In this document: positions 1 to 11,600 of the stretch, piece by piece
Position numbering within the stretch: the stretch's first letter is position 1
Layout of the letters: each line of letters opens with the position of its first letter
Assembly (NCBI GenBank): GCA_964483245.1
Contig: CAZABP010000015.1
Span: 1-64,000 of the forward strand
Length of the DNA stretch: 64,000 nucleotides
Direction: 5' to 3'
DNA from: CAZABP01 sp964483245
GTDB lineage: Bacteria; Planctomycetota; UBA1135; UBA2386
Translations under genes and position numbers: made by a program
The notes under the pieces: model-generated
Database searches by the model: none
Told to the model about the DNA's origin: nothing
The model's input: only the letters and a program-made list of their open reading frames with translations

Positions 1-720
<720 letters not shown>

Positions 721-723
721 GCG

Positions 724-738
724 CCGCCCGCCGGGCGG
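724..738 (+). terminator. Short GC hairpin after ahcY
   Basis: CCGCCC (724-729), loop GCC, GGGCGG (733-738) form a 6-bp stem four bases after the ahcY stop. A second palindrome, GGCGGTACCGCC, overlaps it at 734-745. There is no T-run, so this is at best an atypical intrinsic terminator. Confidence 0.35.
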
Positions 739-750
739 TACCGCCGGCCG

Positions 751-812
751 GCGCAGCTGCGCACCGCGCATACCCGCGCAGCTGCGCACCGCGCATACCC
801 GCGCAGCTGCGC
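751..812. repeat. 2.5 tandem copies of a 25-bp unit containing a 12-bp palindrome
   Basis: Two exact 25-bp copies (751-775 and 776-800) and a 12-bp third partial copy (801-812) lie between ahcY and the next gene. Each copy begins with the self-complementary GCGCAGCTGCGC, followed by ACCGCGCATACCC. The palindrome also occurs inside nearby coding DNA as Ala-Gln-Leu-Arg codons (for example near 1003 and 1026), so some of its frequency is codon usage. The exact tandem copies here are non-coding. Confidence 0.85.
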
Positions 813-863
813 GCGCAGCCCCTGACTACCGCGGCCCACCCAGACGCGCCGGTCCTGCGCGCG

Positions 864-869
864 TAGACT
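864..869 (+). promoter_or_regulatory. Leaderless-type -10 box TAGACT
   Basis: TAGACT lies 7 nt before the ATG at 877, so transcription would begin at or next to the start codon. No ribosome-binding site is visible. The surrounding CGTAGACTCCG is repeated exactly before the gene that starts at 2550. Confidence 0.6.
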
Positions 870-876
870 CCGGCGC

Positions 877-1731
877 ATGGTGCGCGGGCTCGAACTGGTT
901 CTCGCAATCGCCACTGCGGCCGGCACCGCACTGCTCGTGTCGCTCGCGCTGCGCGAGCCGGTGGTCGCAGGTCAGCCAGCCGGCGCGACGGGCGAGGAGC
1001 TTGCGCAGCTGCGCACGGAGTTGGCGCAGCTGCGCGTGGAACTCGATCGGGCCCAGCGCAGCAGTGGACCGGCAGCGGCGCCAGCGCGCGGGCTGGCGCC
1101 GGAAGCGATCGAGGAGACCGTGCGCCGGGTGCTCGCGGAGGTCCTGCAGCCTGGCATACACGCGCCGGATGGCGCGGCGGCGGTGCCGGCCGATTTCGAT
1201 CTGGAGCGGACCTTCGCCGAGCTGAAGGACTCGGATCCCTGGTCGGAATCGGAGCGCTGGAAGCGGGTCCACGACGCCGGCAAGCTCGACGAGCTGATCG
1301 CCCGGTTCCAGCGGCATGCGCAGGAGAACGCGATGGTCCCGGATGCGCAGGTCGCGCTCGCGACGGCCTACCTGGCGCAGCTCGACTACGAACCGGCGAA
1401 GTGGCAGCTGGCGCTCGAGGCGGACCGCTGCTTCGACCGGGCGTTGGAGCTGGAGCCTACGCATTGGCAGGCGCGCTTCACGAAGGCGGTCAGCTACACG
1501 TTCTGGCCGGACTTCCTGGGCAAGAAGCAGGAGGCGATCGCGCACTTCGAGCAGCTCGTGGCGCAACAGGAGCGGGGGCCGCAGCAGCCGCACTACGCGG
1601 ACACCTATCTGTACCTGGGCAATCTGCTCGAGCAGCGCGGCGACGCGGACGCCGCGCGCAAGACCTGGCAACAGGGTGCGCGCCTGCATCCAGCGCACCA
1701 GGAGCTGGCTGCGAAACTGCGCAGCCGCTGA
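877..1731 (+). CDS. Membrane-anchored coiled-coil/TPR protein
   Basis: 284 residues. Residues 5-26 are hydrophobic (LVLAIATAAGTALLVSLAL) and look like an uncleaved N-terminal anchor. They are followed by a short leucine-rich coiled coil (EELAQLRTELAQLRVELDRA) and, from about residue 150, tetratricopeptide-like helices such as FDRALELEPTHWQARFTKA and YLYLGNLLEQRGDADAARK. No catalytic motif is visible, so a protein-protein scaffold role is the only supportable guess. The ATG at 877 is fixed by the TAGACT box 7 nt upstream. The gene ends immediately before the convergent gene's stop, with no spacer. Confidence 0.85.
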   Translation: MVRGLELVLAIATAAGTALLVSLALREPVVAGQPAGATGEELAQLRTELAQLRVELDRAQRSSGPAAAPARGLAPEAIEETVRRVLAEVLQPGIHAPDGAAAVPADFDLERTFAELKDSDPWSESERWKRVHDAGKLDELIARFQRHAQENAMVPDAQVALATAYLAQLDYEPAKWQLALEADRCFDRALELEPTHWQARFTKAVSYTFWPDFLGKKQEAIAHFEQLVAQQERGPQQPHYADTYLYLGNLLEQRGDADAARKTWQQGARLHPAHQELAAKLRSR

Positions 1732-2550
1732 TCAGGATCGCGCAGGTTCACCGCCCGCGCCGCCCTCCTGGTCGCCATCGGAATCCAGGAGCCAGTCGGC
1801 GCCGCGGGCACCTGGTGGGATCACGTCGTCCGGCAGTCGTTCGAGACAGATCGCAAACTCCGGCAGCGCCTGGGCGACTTCCTGCTCGGCCCGACGGACG
1901 AGCGCGCGGCTGCGCGCGGTCAGAGACAGCACGAGCCAGCCCGCCGCAGCCGCGGCGGCACAGATCAACGGGAAATGCCAGCGGTGCGCGAGCTTGCCTT
2001 CCCACCACCCCAGGGCGAGCGTGAGCACGGTTCCCAGTCCACCCAGGAACACGGCGTAGCAACCGACGACCTCGCCGAACACGCGGATCCGACGGTCTGC
2101 GGCGGTCGTGAGCTGCCGCAGCCATTGGGCTCGCTCGGCCTCCAGTCCGTCGAAGCTGCCGCAGCTCACCCGGTAGTTGCCAGGCGCGATGTCGATGCGA
2201 GTCGAGCGCTTGGCAGGAGGTCGATACGGACCCGGCCTGGTCGTGTCGTCCCAAGGAAGGTCTACGAAGTGCGACCAATGCAGGGTCCCACTCGGCACCC
2301 GCAGCATGGCGCCCTCCACCGACCAGCGGGCTGCCGCGGCGAGCTCCGGTGGCAGCGATTCGTCGACGAACAGCTCGCATTCGCCATCGTCGCCATGGAA
2401 CTGCAGCAGGCACCCAGCGGCACACTGCGCAGCCAGCACTTCGACGATCTGGGTCCCGGGCAGCAGATCCTGTTCCGATGGCGTCAGCGCCAGCCGGTCG
2501 AACAGGACGAACGGCCTGCCTCGTCCTTCGGCGCGCAACTGCGCACGCAT
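1732..2550 (-). CDS. Hypothetical protein with two transmembrane helices
   Basis: I do not recognise a family. With the ATG at 2550 it has 272 residues. A soluble N-terminal part of about 150 residues begins MRAQLRAEGRGRPFVLFDRL. Two helices follow (VVGCYAVFLGGLGTVLTLAL and ICAAAAAAGWLVLSLTA), then a cytosolic-looking tail with acidic end. The frame stays open to 2691, but the added residues are Arg/Ala-rich and lack a signal. The start at 2550 is supported by TAGACT 7 nt upstream, the same 11-bp box seen before the gene at 877. The two genes converge stop-to-stop. Confidence 0.7.
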   Translation of the reverse strand: MRAQLRAEGRGRPFVLFDRLALTPSEQDLLPGTQIVEVLAAQCAAGCLLQFHGDDGECELFVDESLPPELAAAARWSVEGAMLRVPSGTLHWSHFVDLPWDDTTRPGPYRPPAKRSTRIDIAPGNYRVSCGSFDGLEAERAQWLRQLTTAADRRIRVFGEVVGCYAVFLGGLGTVLTLALGWWEGKLAHRWHFPLICAAAAAAGWLVLSLTARSRALVRRAEQEVAQALPEFAICLERLPDDVIPPGARGADWLLDSDGDQEGGAGGEPARS

Positions 2551-2557
2551 CGCGCGG

Positions 2558-2563
2558 AGTCTA
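2558..2563 (-). promoter_or_regulatory. Leaderless-type -10 box TAGACT (minus strand)
   Basis: On the minus strand CGTAGACTCCG precedes the ATG at 2550 with 7 nt between TAGACT and the start. It matches the box at 862-872 over 11 bases. Confidence 0.6.
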
Positions 2564-2658
2564 CGACGAGCGCGCCCGCCCACTGCGACCTCGCTTCGCT
2601 CGGCCGACCCCGTGCCCCTCGGCCGCGCTGCCTGCGTCCATGGAGTTGCTCCGGCTGC

Positions 2659-2683
2659 GGATCCTCGCGTGCCGCGAGGATCC
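2659..2683 (-). terminator. Strong 11-bp hairpin behind the giant gene
   Basis: GGATCCTCGCG (2659-2669), loop TGC, and CGCGAGGATCC (2673-2683) form a perfect 11-bp stem 14 nt past the stop of the minus-strand gene ending at 2698. No T-run follows on the minus strand. Its position at the operon end suggests termination or 3'-end protection. Confidence 0.5.
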
Positions 2684-2697
2684 TGCGCCATCGCAAC

Positions 2698-5600
2698 TCA
2701 GTCGATCTCCAGCTCCACCCAGACCAACCGGTGATCCGAGCTCAGGCGCCTGTCCGCCCCGAGCAGCCGCGCATGCAGCGGATCCTCGGCCACGGGCCAG
2801 AACACGCCGTGGCTGTGGACCCGCAGCCCCGCGCTCGGGAGCACGTAGTCCAGGCGCAGATTGCCGACGCGCTCGGCATCGATGACACACGTGTCGTGCG
2901 CCGGATCACCGCGGTGCTCCGCATTCTTGCCGCCCGCGCGCGCAGCCTGCGCACCTCCTTCGCTCGCGGGCGCGATCGGCTGCACGCGGGCGTGCTCGAG
3001 CAGTCGCCGCACGGGTTGTCCGGTGCTGTCGCCATCGTTCGGATCGCAGTTGAGGTCCCCGAGCACCACGAACGGCGCCTGCTCGCTGAGACCGCCGCGA
3101 CGTCCCTGGTCGTCCTGGATCCACTCGGCCCGCGCCGGCATCAGGTAGTCGGCCCAGAACCGGATCTCGTCGTGGTTGCGCCGGCCGTTGCGATCTTCCG
3201 GTCCATCGAAGACCGGCGGGGTCGGATGGCTGCACAGCAGGTGTAGCGTCGTGGCGCCGACGCGCACCGGCAGATCCCAGTGGCTCTTGGAGCTGAGCGG
3301 CAGCCGTGCGCACGCCGCAGCGTCGTACCAATCCCGCGGCAGCATCGAGTCAGGCATCGCCTCCCAGCGCAGCTCACGGAACGTGCGCGCCTGCTCGAGC
3401 AGCAACGGGAACCGTGACAGCACGACCATCCCGTACTGCCCCGGGAACCGCCCGTAACCAGCCGCATCGCCGGGCCCGTCGTTGCGTCCGTCCCGATCCA
3501 GATCCAGTCCGGTCGGCACACCGGTGTTGACCGGTGCGCTGTAGACGAACGGATACTCGATCGGCTCGCTGTCCTGCTGGCTGCGCGCGAGGTACTCCTG
3601 TTCGAACAGCCGTAGCGCATCCTGCGCCGGTTCGTAGTCGAACTCCTGCAGCAGCAGCACGTCCGGCCGCACGCGCTGCACGATCGCGGCGACGGCGCGG
3701 GCCTGTGCATCGGCCCCGCCGGCCAGCGAGGCGGCGAGGCCACCCTCCTGGTCGCGGAACAGCGAGGCGTTGAACGTCGCGACGCGGACGCGCGCTGGTG
3801 GGGGCAACGCCTGCGCGACCCAGCGTCGCAAGCGCGGATCGTGCTCGACGAGCGGCGCGACCTGGGCGAGCCAGGTGCGTGCCTCCGCGGTCCGCCCGGC
3901 CTCGTGCAACCGGACCGCGAGCAGGATCGCGAGCTGGCAGGCATGGTCGCGCGGCCCCGGATCAGCCGCCGCTTGCAGCAACCGATCCCCGACGGCGCGC
4001 CAACGCCCGGCATCGCTCCAGACGGCCAGTGGCGGCATCCCGGCACCGATCAGGTGCGGCAAGGTCGTCGCGTAGCCGGAGCCGGGCGCCTGCAGGGACT
4101 CCATCGCGAGCTGCATGCCTTCGTCATCGCCACGCGCAACGCAGAACCCGAACCACGGCAGCGCGAGCCGATCGCGCGTCGCGCGCGTCTGCGGCTGGCG
4201 CAGATACTGCGTAATGGCGCCGCAGCGTGCCGCGATTTCGCCATGGCGGTCGCGCAGGCCCGGGGTCGCGAGGATCGCGGCGAGCAGCTCGCTGTCGAGC
4301 GTCACGCTGGCTCCGTCGTCGCCCGGCAGCAGCTCCAGCAACCGCTCCGGCGCGACCGCCCCGATCCGTTGCAGCAGCGCGGGCAGCAGCTCGAGCAGCC
4401 GGCCGTCCATCAGCAGGGAACGCGCGCTGGTCAGCCGTGCGAGCAACCGCTCCCGCAGCTCCGCCAGCGCGAGCCGCTCGGACAAGAAGAACGCCTCGAC
4501 CTCGAACTGCCGGTTGGTCGGCCCGAGCAGCAGCCGCCGCTCGATCTCCCGTTCGATCAGCTCCGGCGCGACCGGCTCGCCGAGCTCCGCCGCAGCGAAC
4601 ATCGCGCGCAGCGCCTCGGCATCGAACGGCCGCTCCCCGAGCACGCTGCGCAGCTGCGCGAGCAGCGGCTCGAGCGTGCCCGCCTTGCGCGCGGCGCCGA
4701 TCCAGGCGCGGTACAGCGCCGGCTGCGCATCCCGCTCGGCATCGGCCAGCGGCCGCAGGCAGGCGCGCGCCAGCTCGACTCCCTCCGGCATCCGCGCCAG
4801 CCACTCGATCGGGTCGGTCGGCCCGGCATCGCCGCCGGGTGCGACACGCGGAATCCGCAGCGTCTCGGCCAGTTCCGGTCCGCCGCGCACGCGGCGTGGC
4901 AACGTCACGAAGATCGCGCGCCGGCTGCGCGCCTGCGCCTGGCGCTGCTGGACCCAGGCGCGGCCCAGCTGCAGCCGTTGCTGCGGATCCTCGAGCTGCG
5001 TGATCGCGCGCAGCCGGTTCGCCAGGCCGTACCCGTACGGATCCTCGACGCGGTCCAGCGCCGCCAGCGCTTCGGCCGGCCGCCCGAGTTCGAGCAGCAG
5101 CTCGGCGAACTCGTTGGTCTGGTACGGATACAGGTTCGCCGCGCGCTCGAAGTGCAACCGCCACGCCTCGACCTGCGCCTCACGATCCCCGGCCGCCGCA
5201 AGCAACCGTAGCAGCTCGTCGAGCAGGAAGCGTTGGTCCGGCTGTGCCCGGAACAGGTCGTTCGCATCGTGCAGCGCGGCCGCGAACTCGCCTTGGCGTT
5301 CGCGTACCCGCAACCGCAGCGCGCGTGCGGTGGCGGTGCGGGCATTCGCGAGCTCGGGCCAGGTCTCGACGTCCGGCGGCAGCATCGGGAGCAGCCGGTC
5401 GAGCAGCTGCAGGTCGGATGCGTCCAGCTCGAGCCGCGCCGTGTACTCACGCACCAGCCGCCGCACGGCGCGCGCACGCTCCTCCCCCTCGCTGGTCCGT
5501 GCGGCGAACAGCGCCGGCAGCACGGGCAGCTCGCTGGCCGCCACCTTGCCGCGCAGCGCCGCCACGGCCGCGGGGCTGAGCTCGCTGTCGATGCACAGCA

Positions 5601-8600
5601 TGCGGAACATCGAACGCTCGTACGGACTCGGATTGCGGAGGTCGAGCGGCTCGATCAGCGCCGCGGTCAGCGCCGGTTCGAGCTCGACGCCCGACGTCAG
5701 GATCCGCAGCCGCAGTTGATCCCGCTCCGCTGCCTCGGCCGCGCCGACGATCGCGGTGACGATGCTCTGTTGGCGGTCCGGCGGCAGCAGGCTCAGCAGA
5801 TCGAGGCGACCGAACACCAGCGTCGGGTTCGGGAGTCCGGTCAGGCACTTCTCGATCAGGTCGGTCAGCTCTTCGGCCGGCAGGTGATGGCGCGCCTGGG
5901 TGACGTAGGCCCAGGCCTGATTCGCATCCGAGTCGCTGCGCGCGAGCGGCAGCAGGCTGCGCAGCACCTGCGCCTTGCGCTCCGCCGGCAGGCCCGGGTC
6001 AGCACGCAGCGCCGCGAGCGTGACCGAAATGCGCCGCGCGGCCGGCTCGGCGAGTGCCTTCGCGAGGCGCTGCTCGCGCACCTGCTGCTCGTCGACCTGC
6101 CGGCCGAGCTGCTTGCCTGCTTCGATCCACGCTGCGCCGAATCGGTCCGGCTCGGCAGCCGCCCGCGCCTGCAACTCGTCACCGAGCTGGTTCGCCTGCG
6201 CGCTCGCTCCGGTGAGCAGCAGCTCGCGGATCCGCGCGCCCCAGCTCTGCGGCGGCTCGCTCGCGGCGATCTGCAGCGCGCGCGCGAAGTCACCCTGCCA
6301 CACGGCGAGCGAGAACCGCAACGCGTGATGCTGAGCCGTCTCCGGCAGCGCGGCGAGCGCCCCCTCGACATCTCCGCTCGCGATGCGGTTCTGCGCGATC
6401 ACGGTGGCGACCTCGGGCGCCGGTCCCCCGGCGAGCAGGCGCTGCTCGATCGCCGCCAACTCGGCCCGCAACTCCGGCTCGGCCAGGGCGCGCGCGATCC
6501 GCCCGAACAGCTCGAGCGCCGCGGCGGCGCGCGCCGCCTCATCGGCCTGCATCCGCGGCCGCAGCGCCGCCAGCAACTCCGCCATCTGCGTGCTGCGCGA
6601 TGCGCAGCGCAGCAGTCCATCGAGGGCGGCACCTGGCCCTTCCGCCGCCGCAGGCTGTGGCAAGCGCCGCGCGCTCGACGACGCGGCCGGGCTGCTGAGC
6701 TGGTCCAGCTCCAGCATCGCCGCCGACTGGTAGTGCGCGAGCGCGGCGTCCGGCTGGCCGAGCAGCTCCTCGAGCTGCGCGAGCGCCAGCAACGCCTTCG
6801 CGTCCCGTTCGTCGCGGCGCAGGATCCGCCGCCAGATCCGCGCGGCATCCTGCGGCCGGCCGGCCTTGTCGTAGACCTCGGCGACGCGCCGCTCGATCGC
6901 GGCGAAGTCGGTCGCCAACCGCGCGCGTTCGAACGCCCGCTCCGCGCTGCCGAGCTCGCCGAGCTGGACGAACGCCTCGCCCAGATCGACGAACACACTC
7001 GGCGGCATCTCGTCGCCGAGTGCGAGCAGCAGGCGGCCATGCCGCACGTAGTCCTGCCAGCGCTTCTCGCTGCGCGCCTCGTCCATCAGCTCGCGCACGA
7101 ACGGTGCCCGCTGTTCCCCGGCGACGAGCACGGTCGCGTGCAGCGCCTGCGCGCGGGCTTCGCGCTCGCCGAGTGTCTCGAGGAGGTCCTGCAGCATGCG
7201 CCCGAGATGCACGCGGTCGGGCGCGGCTGCGAGCCGCCGCCGCAGCGCGTGCACCGCGCAACGCAACGCCGGCGCCGGCGCGCCGACGTTCAGCAGGCCA
7301 TCCGCCGCGACCAGCAGCAGGTCGTCGGCAACCGGCCGCAGGATCTGGTCGAGGAAGATCCCGCTCGCTTCGTCGTGCCGCCCCAGCCGCTGCAGCGCGC
7401 CCCCGAGCAGCAGCAGCGTCTCGATCCGCTGTGGATGGCGTGCCAGCGTCTGGCGGTAGACGCGTGCCGCATCGGCGTGCCGCCCGGCCAGCGTGTAGAT
7501 CCCGGCGGCGAACTCGAACGCGATCTCGTCGGCATCCGGCCGCGCCACCATCTCCTCGATGACGGCACGCGCCTCGGCGGGCCGGCCGCGTTCGAGCGCG
7601 CTCATCGCGAGCTGCTGGCGCCAGTCGAGTTCGTGCTCCGGGTCGAGCTCGATCAGCCTGCGCAGCGCACGCTCGTGCGCGCGGAACTCCTCGTTCTGCA
7701 GGTGCACGCGCGCGATCCGCTCCCAGGCCTCGATCTCCCGTCCCGGCTCCCGTGCCAGCTCGCGCAGCACCTGGACGGCGCCGAGGCTGTCCTTGGCGCG
7801 CGTGTAGATCTTGATCAGTGCGTCGCGCTTCGCCTCGCGATCCGTGGTCTCCGGATCCTGCAACGCGGCTTCCAGCTCGATCGCCAGATCCGCCAGGGTC
7901 CCTTCGCGCGCGGCGAGATCCAGCACCTGATCCTCGACCTGCGCGCGGCGCGCCGCGCTGCCGGCCCCGAGCCAGACGCGCCGGAACAGCGTCAACGCCT
8001 CCTCGCGCTCGGCCGGCTCGCGGCTGCGCGAGAGCAGCCAGCCGAGCCGCAACGCGAGATCCTCGGCGTTGCTGCCCGCCAACGCGGCGCGGTACTGCGC
8101 GATCGCCTCCGCCGGGCGCTCGAGCTGCTCGTAGATCTCGCCGATCCGCACCTGGTGCGCCGGCGTCGTGAATCCGTCGCGCGCCGCATCGAGGGCTGCG
8201 AGCGCAGCTTCGCGCCCCTGCTGGCGCTGGCGCGCCTGCACGTCGAGGATCAGCGCCTCGATCGCATCCTCCGGATCGCCACTCGCGCGCAGCTGCGCGA
8301 TGCCTGCGGCGACCGGTGGCACCAACCCCAGGTCGAGCGAAGCGCGCACCAGCTGCTCGATGTCCCGCCGGCGTTCGGCGGTCCGGATCCCATCGATCAG
8401 CAGCGCGACCGCCTCGTCGCGGCGGTCGAGGTCGGTCAACAGCAGCGCCAGCGCCGCGCGCAGCTGCGCGTCCGCGGGTTTGCGCGCGAGCTGCGCGCGG
8501 CCGACGGCGACCGCGCGCTCGCCGGCGCCGGCTTCCAGGGCGATGGCGAACGCCAGCTCCGGCCGCGCCTGCGGATCGCGTGCGACCAGCGCGAGGGCTT

Positions 8601-11600
8601 CGTCGGCGCGGCCGAGCTCCCGCAGCAGCTCGAGCAGCGCCTCGAGCTGCTCCGGACCTGCATCCCGTTGCTGCAGCCACTCGGCCGCCAGCTCCGGCAG
8701 CCGTTGCTGCCGCCGCGCGAGTCCGGCGCGTTCGGCCAGCGCGAAGCGCCGGTCCCGCGCCGTGCGCGCCAGCGCAACTGCGTCCGCCAGGCTCTGGTCC
8801 GCTGCTGGCAGCTCGTGCGCAGCTTCCTGCCAGCGCGCACGCCGCATCGCCGCCAGGAACTCCTTGCCCGGAGTCGCACCCTCCACGCGATGCCAGGCGA
8901 GCGCGAGCTGGTAGTGCCCGAGCTGGCCGGCGAGATGCCCGAGCGCCTGGCGCGTCTCGTCGTCGGCCAGCTCGCCGGCAGCACGCAGGTCCGCCTCCTG
9001 CACCCCGCCGGCGCGCTTGGGATCGCGCAGCTGCGCACGGCGTACGAGCGCATGCGCCCGCGCAGCATCGTCCAGTCCCTGCTGCGCCAGCAGCGCGGTC
9101 CAGGCTGCGATCGCCTCTTCCGGATGCCCGAGTGCTTCGAGCAGCTCGGCGCGCAGGCGCAGCCATTGCGGTTCGTCCTGGGTCAGCGACAGCGCCAGCT
9201 CGAGCCGACCGACTGCACGCGCGGCCTCGATCCGCGTCGCGAGCGGTGCCGCCTGCGTGTCCTGCAGCAACCGCTCGGGATCACCATGAGCCGCGAGCTG
9301 CGCCTGGATCTCCACCGCAATCGGATCCTGCTGCGCGACAACCTGCTCGCCGCCGACCGCCAGCACGAGCAGCATCGCGACGCGGCCGGGCAAGCGCCGC
9401 ACGACCAGCCCGAGCACGAACGCGAGCAGCGCCAACAGCACGAACCAGCGCGTGACTTCGACCGCCGGCCCGACCCCGGCGAGCCCGTCGGCGGGCAGCG
9501 CGCCCTGCGTCGTGCCGCCGCTGAGCTCCGCCAACGCGCTCAATCCCGGCCACGCATCGTCAGCGCGCGGGCCGGATGGGGCGATCGCGGCCCCACGCAG
9601 CCGCGTGCCGTCGGCCAGCTCGACCTCGACCGCCAGCGGCTCGCGCGCCGGCAACTCGAGCCAGGCCTCGTAACAGCCTGGCTCCTGCGGCAGCAGCAGG
9701 ACCGGCGTTGCCAGCGTGCCGGCCTGCACGATGCGCGGCGCGGGCCAGACCGGCGGCGGGACCCCGGTCACACGCACGCGCAGGGCTGCTGGATCCGCGC
9801 GCAGCTCGAGCTGTGGCCGCGCCGCGGCGCGCGCACGTGCGACCTGGCGCAGGATCGACGCGATGACGGCCCCGTGCGCGCGGTCGGTGCGCAGCCCTTC
9901 GTCGGCGGGACCGAGCAGCTCGGAACAGAACGTCGCTACGCGACCGAGCCCCTGATCCCAGGTCGCGAGATACGGCGCCTCCCCGCTCTGCAGCAGCGTC
10001 GATGCGCCGGCACGGGTGCGCGCCGCGACGAGCCCGTGCGGCGCCGGCAGCGCCTGGTCGCCGAGGGCCTCGGTGACCGCGTGCCACGCCGTGCGCCGGA
10101 TCTCGGCCGCCTGATCGAGCTGGCTCGACAGCGGTGCCGACTGCGGCTCTTTGAAGCGCAGCTCCGGCAGCTGGAACCGCGACGGACACGCGTAGAACCG
10201 CCCGCGACCCCACTGCGCCAGGTTGACCAGGAACGGCGAGTTCGCCTGCGGCCCGATCAGGACCGTGTGCAGCTGCACGCCGCTGTCCGCGATCCGGCGC
10301 GCCAGCGGCTCGAACGGTGCGTTCTCGACGCCGCCATCGGTCAACACGAGGATGTGCTTGAACCGCGTGCGCGCGTTCAGCATCGCGTAGTACGCCTCCT
10401 CGATCGCCGAGTAGATGATCGTGCCGCCACCGGCCTGCAGGCGGTTCAGCGCACGCGTGATCTCGATCAGGTTCGACGCCGGCTGCAGCGGCGCGGCCCA
10501 GCGCCGGCTGCCGTAGAACTCGACGATCCCGACCTTGTCGTGCGGCAGCAGGCGCCGGACGGCGAGCCGTGCGACTTCCTTGGCCAGCTCGATCCGCGTG
10601 CCGCCCATCGAGCCGCTGGTGTCCAGGATGATCACCAGCGCGACCGAAGGATCGCGGCGTTCTTCACGCGGCTCGAGCTCGACCGGCAGGATCCCAGCGA
10701 GCGGGGTGTCGACGTAACTCGACAGCGACGTCGAGCTGCCGGCGACGACGAGCCCGGTGCCGAGTCCGGTCACGGCTTCGGCGAGCGCCTGCTGTGTCGC
10801 TGCATCCAGCCGCTCGGCGGGCAGGTCGTCGAGCAGGACGGCATCGGCGCCGGCGAGCACGCGCGGATCGGCGAGTGCCTGCGGCTCGAGATCCACGAGC
10901 TCGATCTGCGCCTCCGCGAGCATTGCGCGCAGTGGCGCCGAGTTCTCGCTCCCGAGCCGGTGCACGCGCAGCGGCGGCCCGATCTCGACCGCCGTACGCA
11001 ACGAGACCTGCTGCGCACCGGCAGTCAGCTCGAGCTCGATCGTCGCGGTGCCGCGGTCGCTGCCCGGCACGACATCGAAGCGATGCGCAGAGCTGCCGGC
11101 CGGCAGCGCCAGCGAGGTGTCGAGCAGCAGCTGCCCTGCTTCCCGCACGCGCAGCGCGCCCTGCGTCGCAGCATCGCTGTGCACGGCCAGAGCGACGGCG
11201 AGCGCATCGCCGGCCGCGACCGAAGCCGCATGGGTGACGTCGCACCGCAACGCCGGGGCCGCGCCGTGCCGCCGCACGTGCAGCCGGCGTTGGGCCCGCG
11301 ACCAGACTGCCGACTGCGCCGCCGGATCCAGGCCCTGCACACTGCCGTCGGTGCACAGCAGCACTTCGGCCGCGTCGCCGCCCAGGGCATCGGCGAGACG
11401 CAGCGCGCGCGCCAGATCCGGCGGGCCCTCCGCATCCGGGATCGCGGTCGCACCGCGCGCGCCGAGCACCGGCTGCGCCCCGGCGCGCACGACGAAGAAC
11501 GGGTCGGCGTACGGCGTCTGCTCGCGCCAGGCTTCGATCTGCTGCTGGTCACGCGGATCGGTCGCGATCGCGATCCGCGTCGTCGGCACGCGCGCGACCC

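Noticed and set aside
1003..1040. Further copies of the GCGCAGCTGCGC palindrome as regulatory sites
   Set aside because: These encode the AQLR steps of a coiled coil and are explained by codon choice.
2698..2720. Splitting the giant frame into three separate genes
   Set aside because: No stop codon, ribosome-binding site or -10 box is visible at either domain junction. Only the hinge near 9375 has an in-frame ATG, so it is kept as an alternative in the findings, not as annotation.
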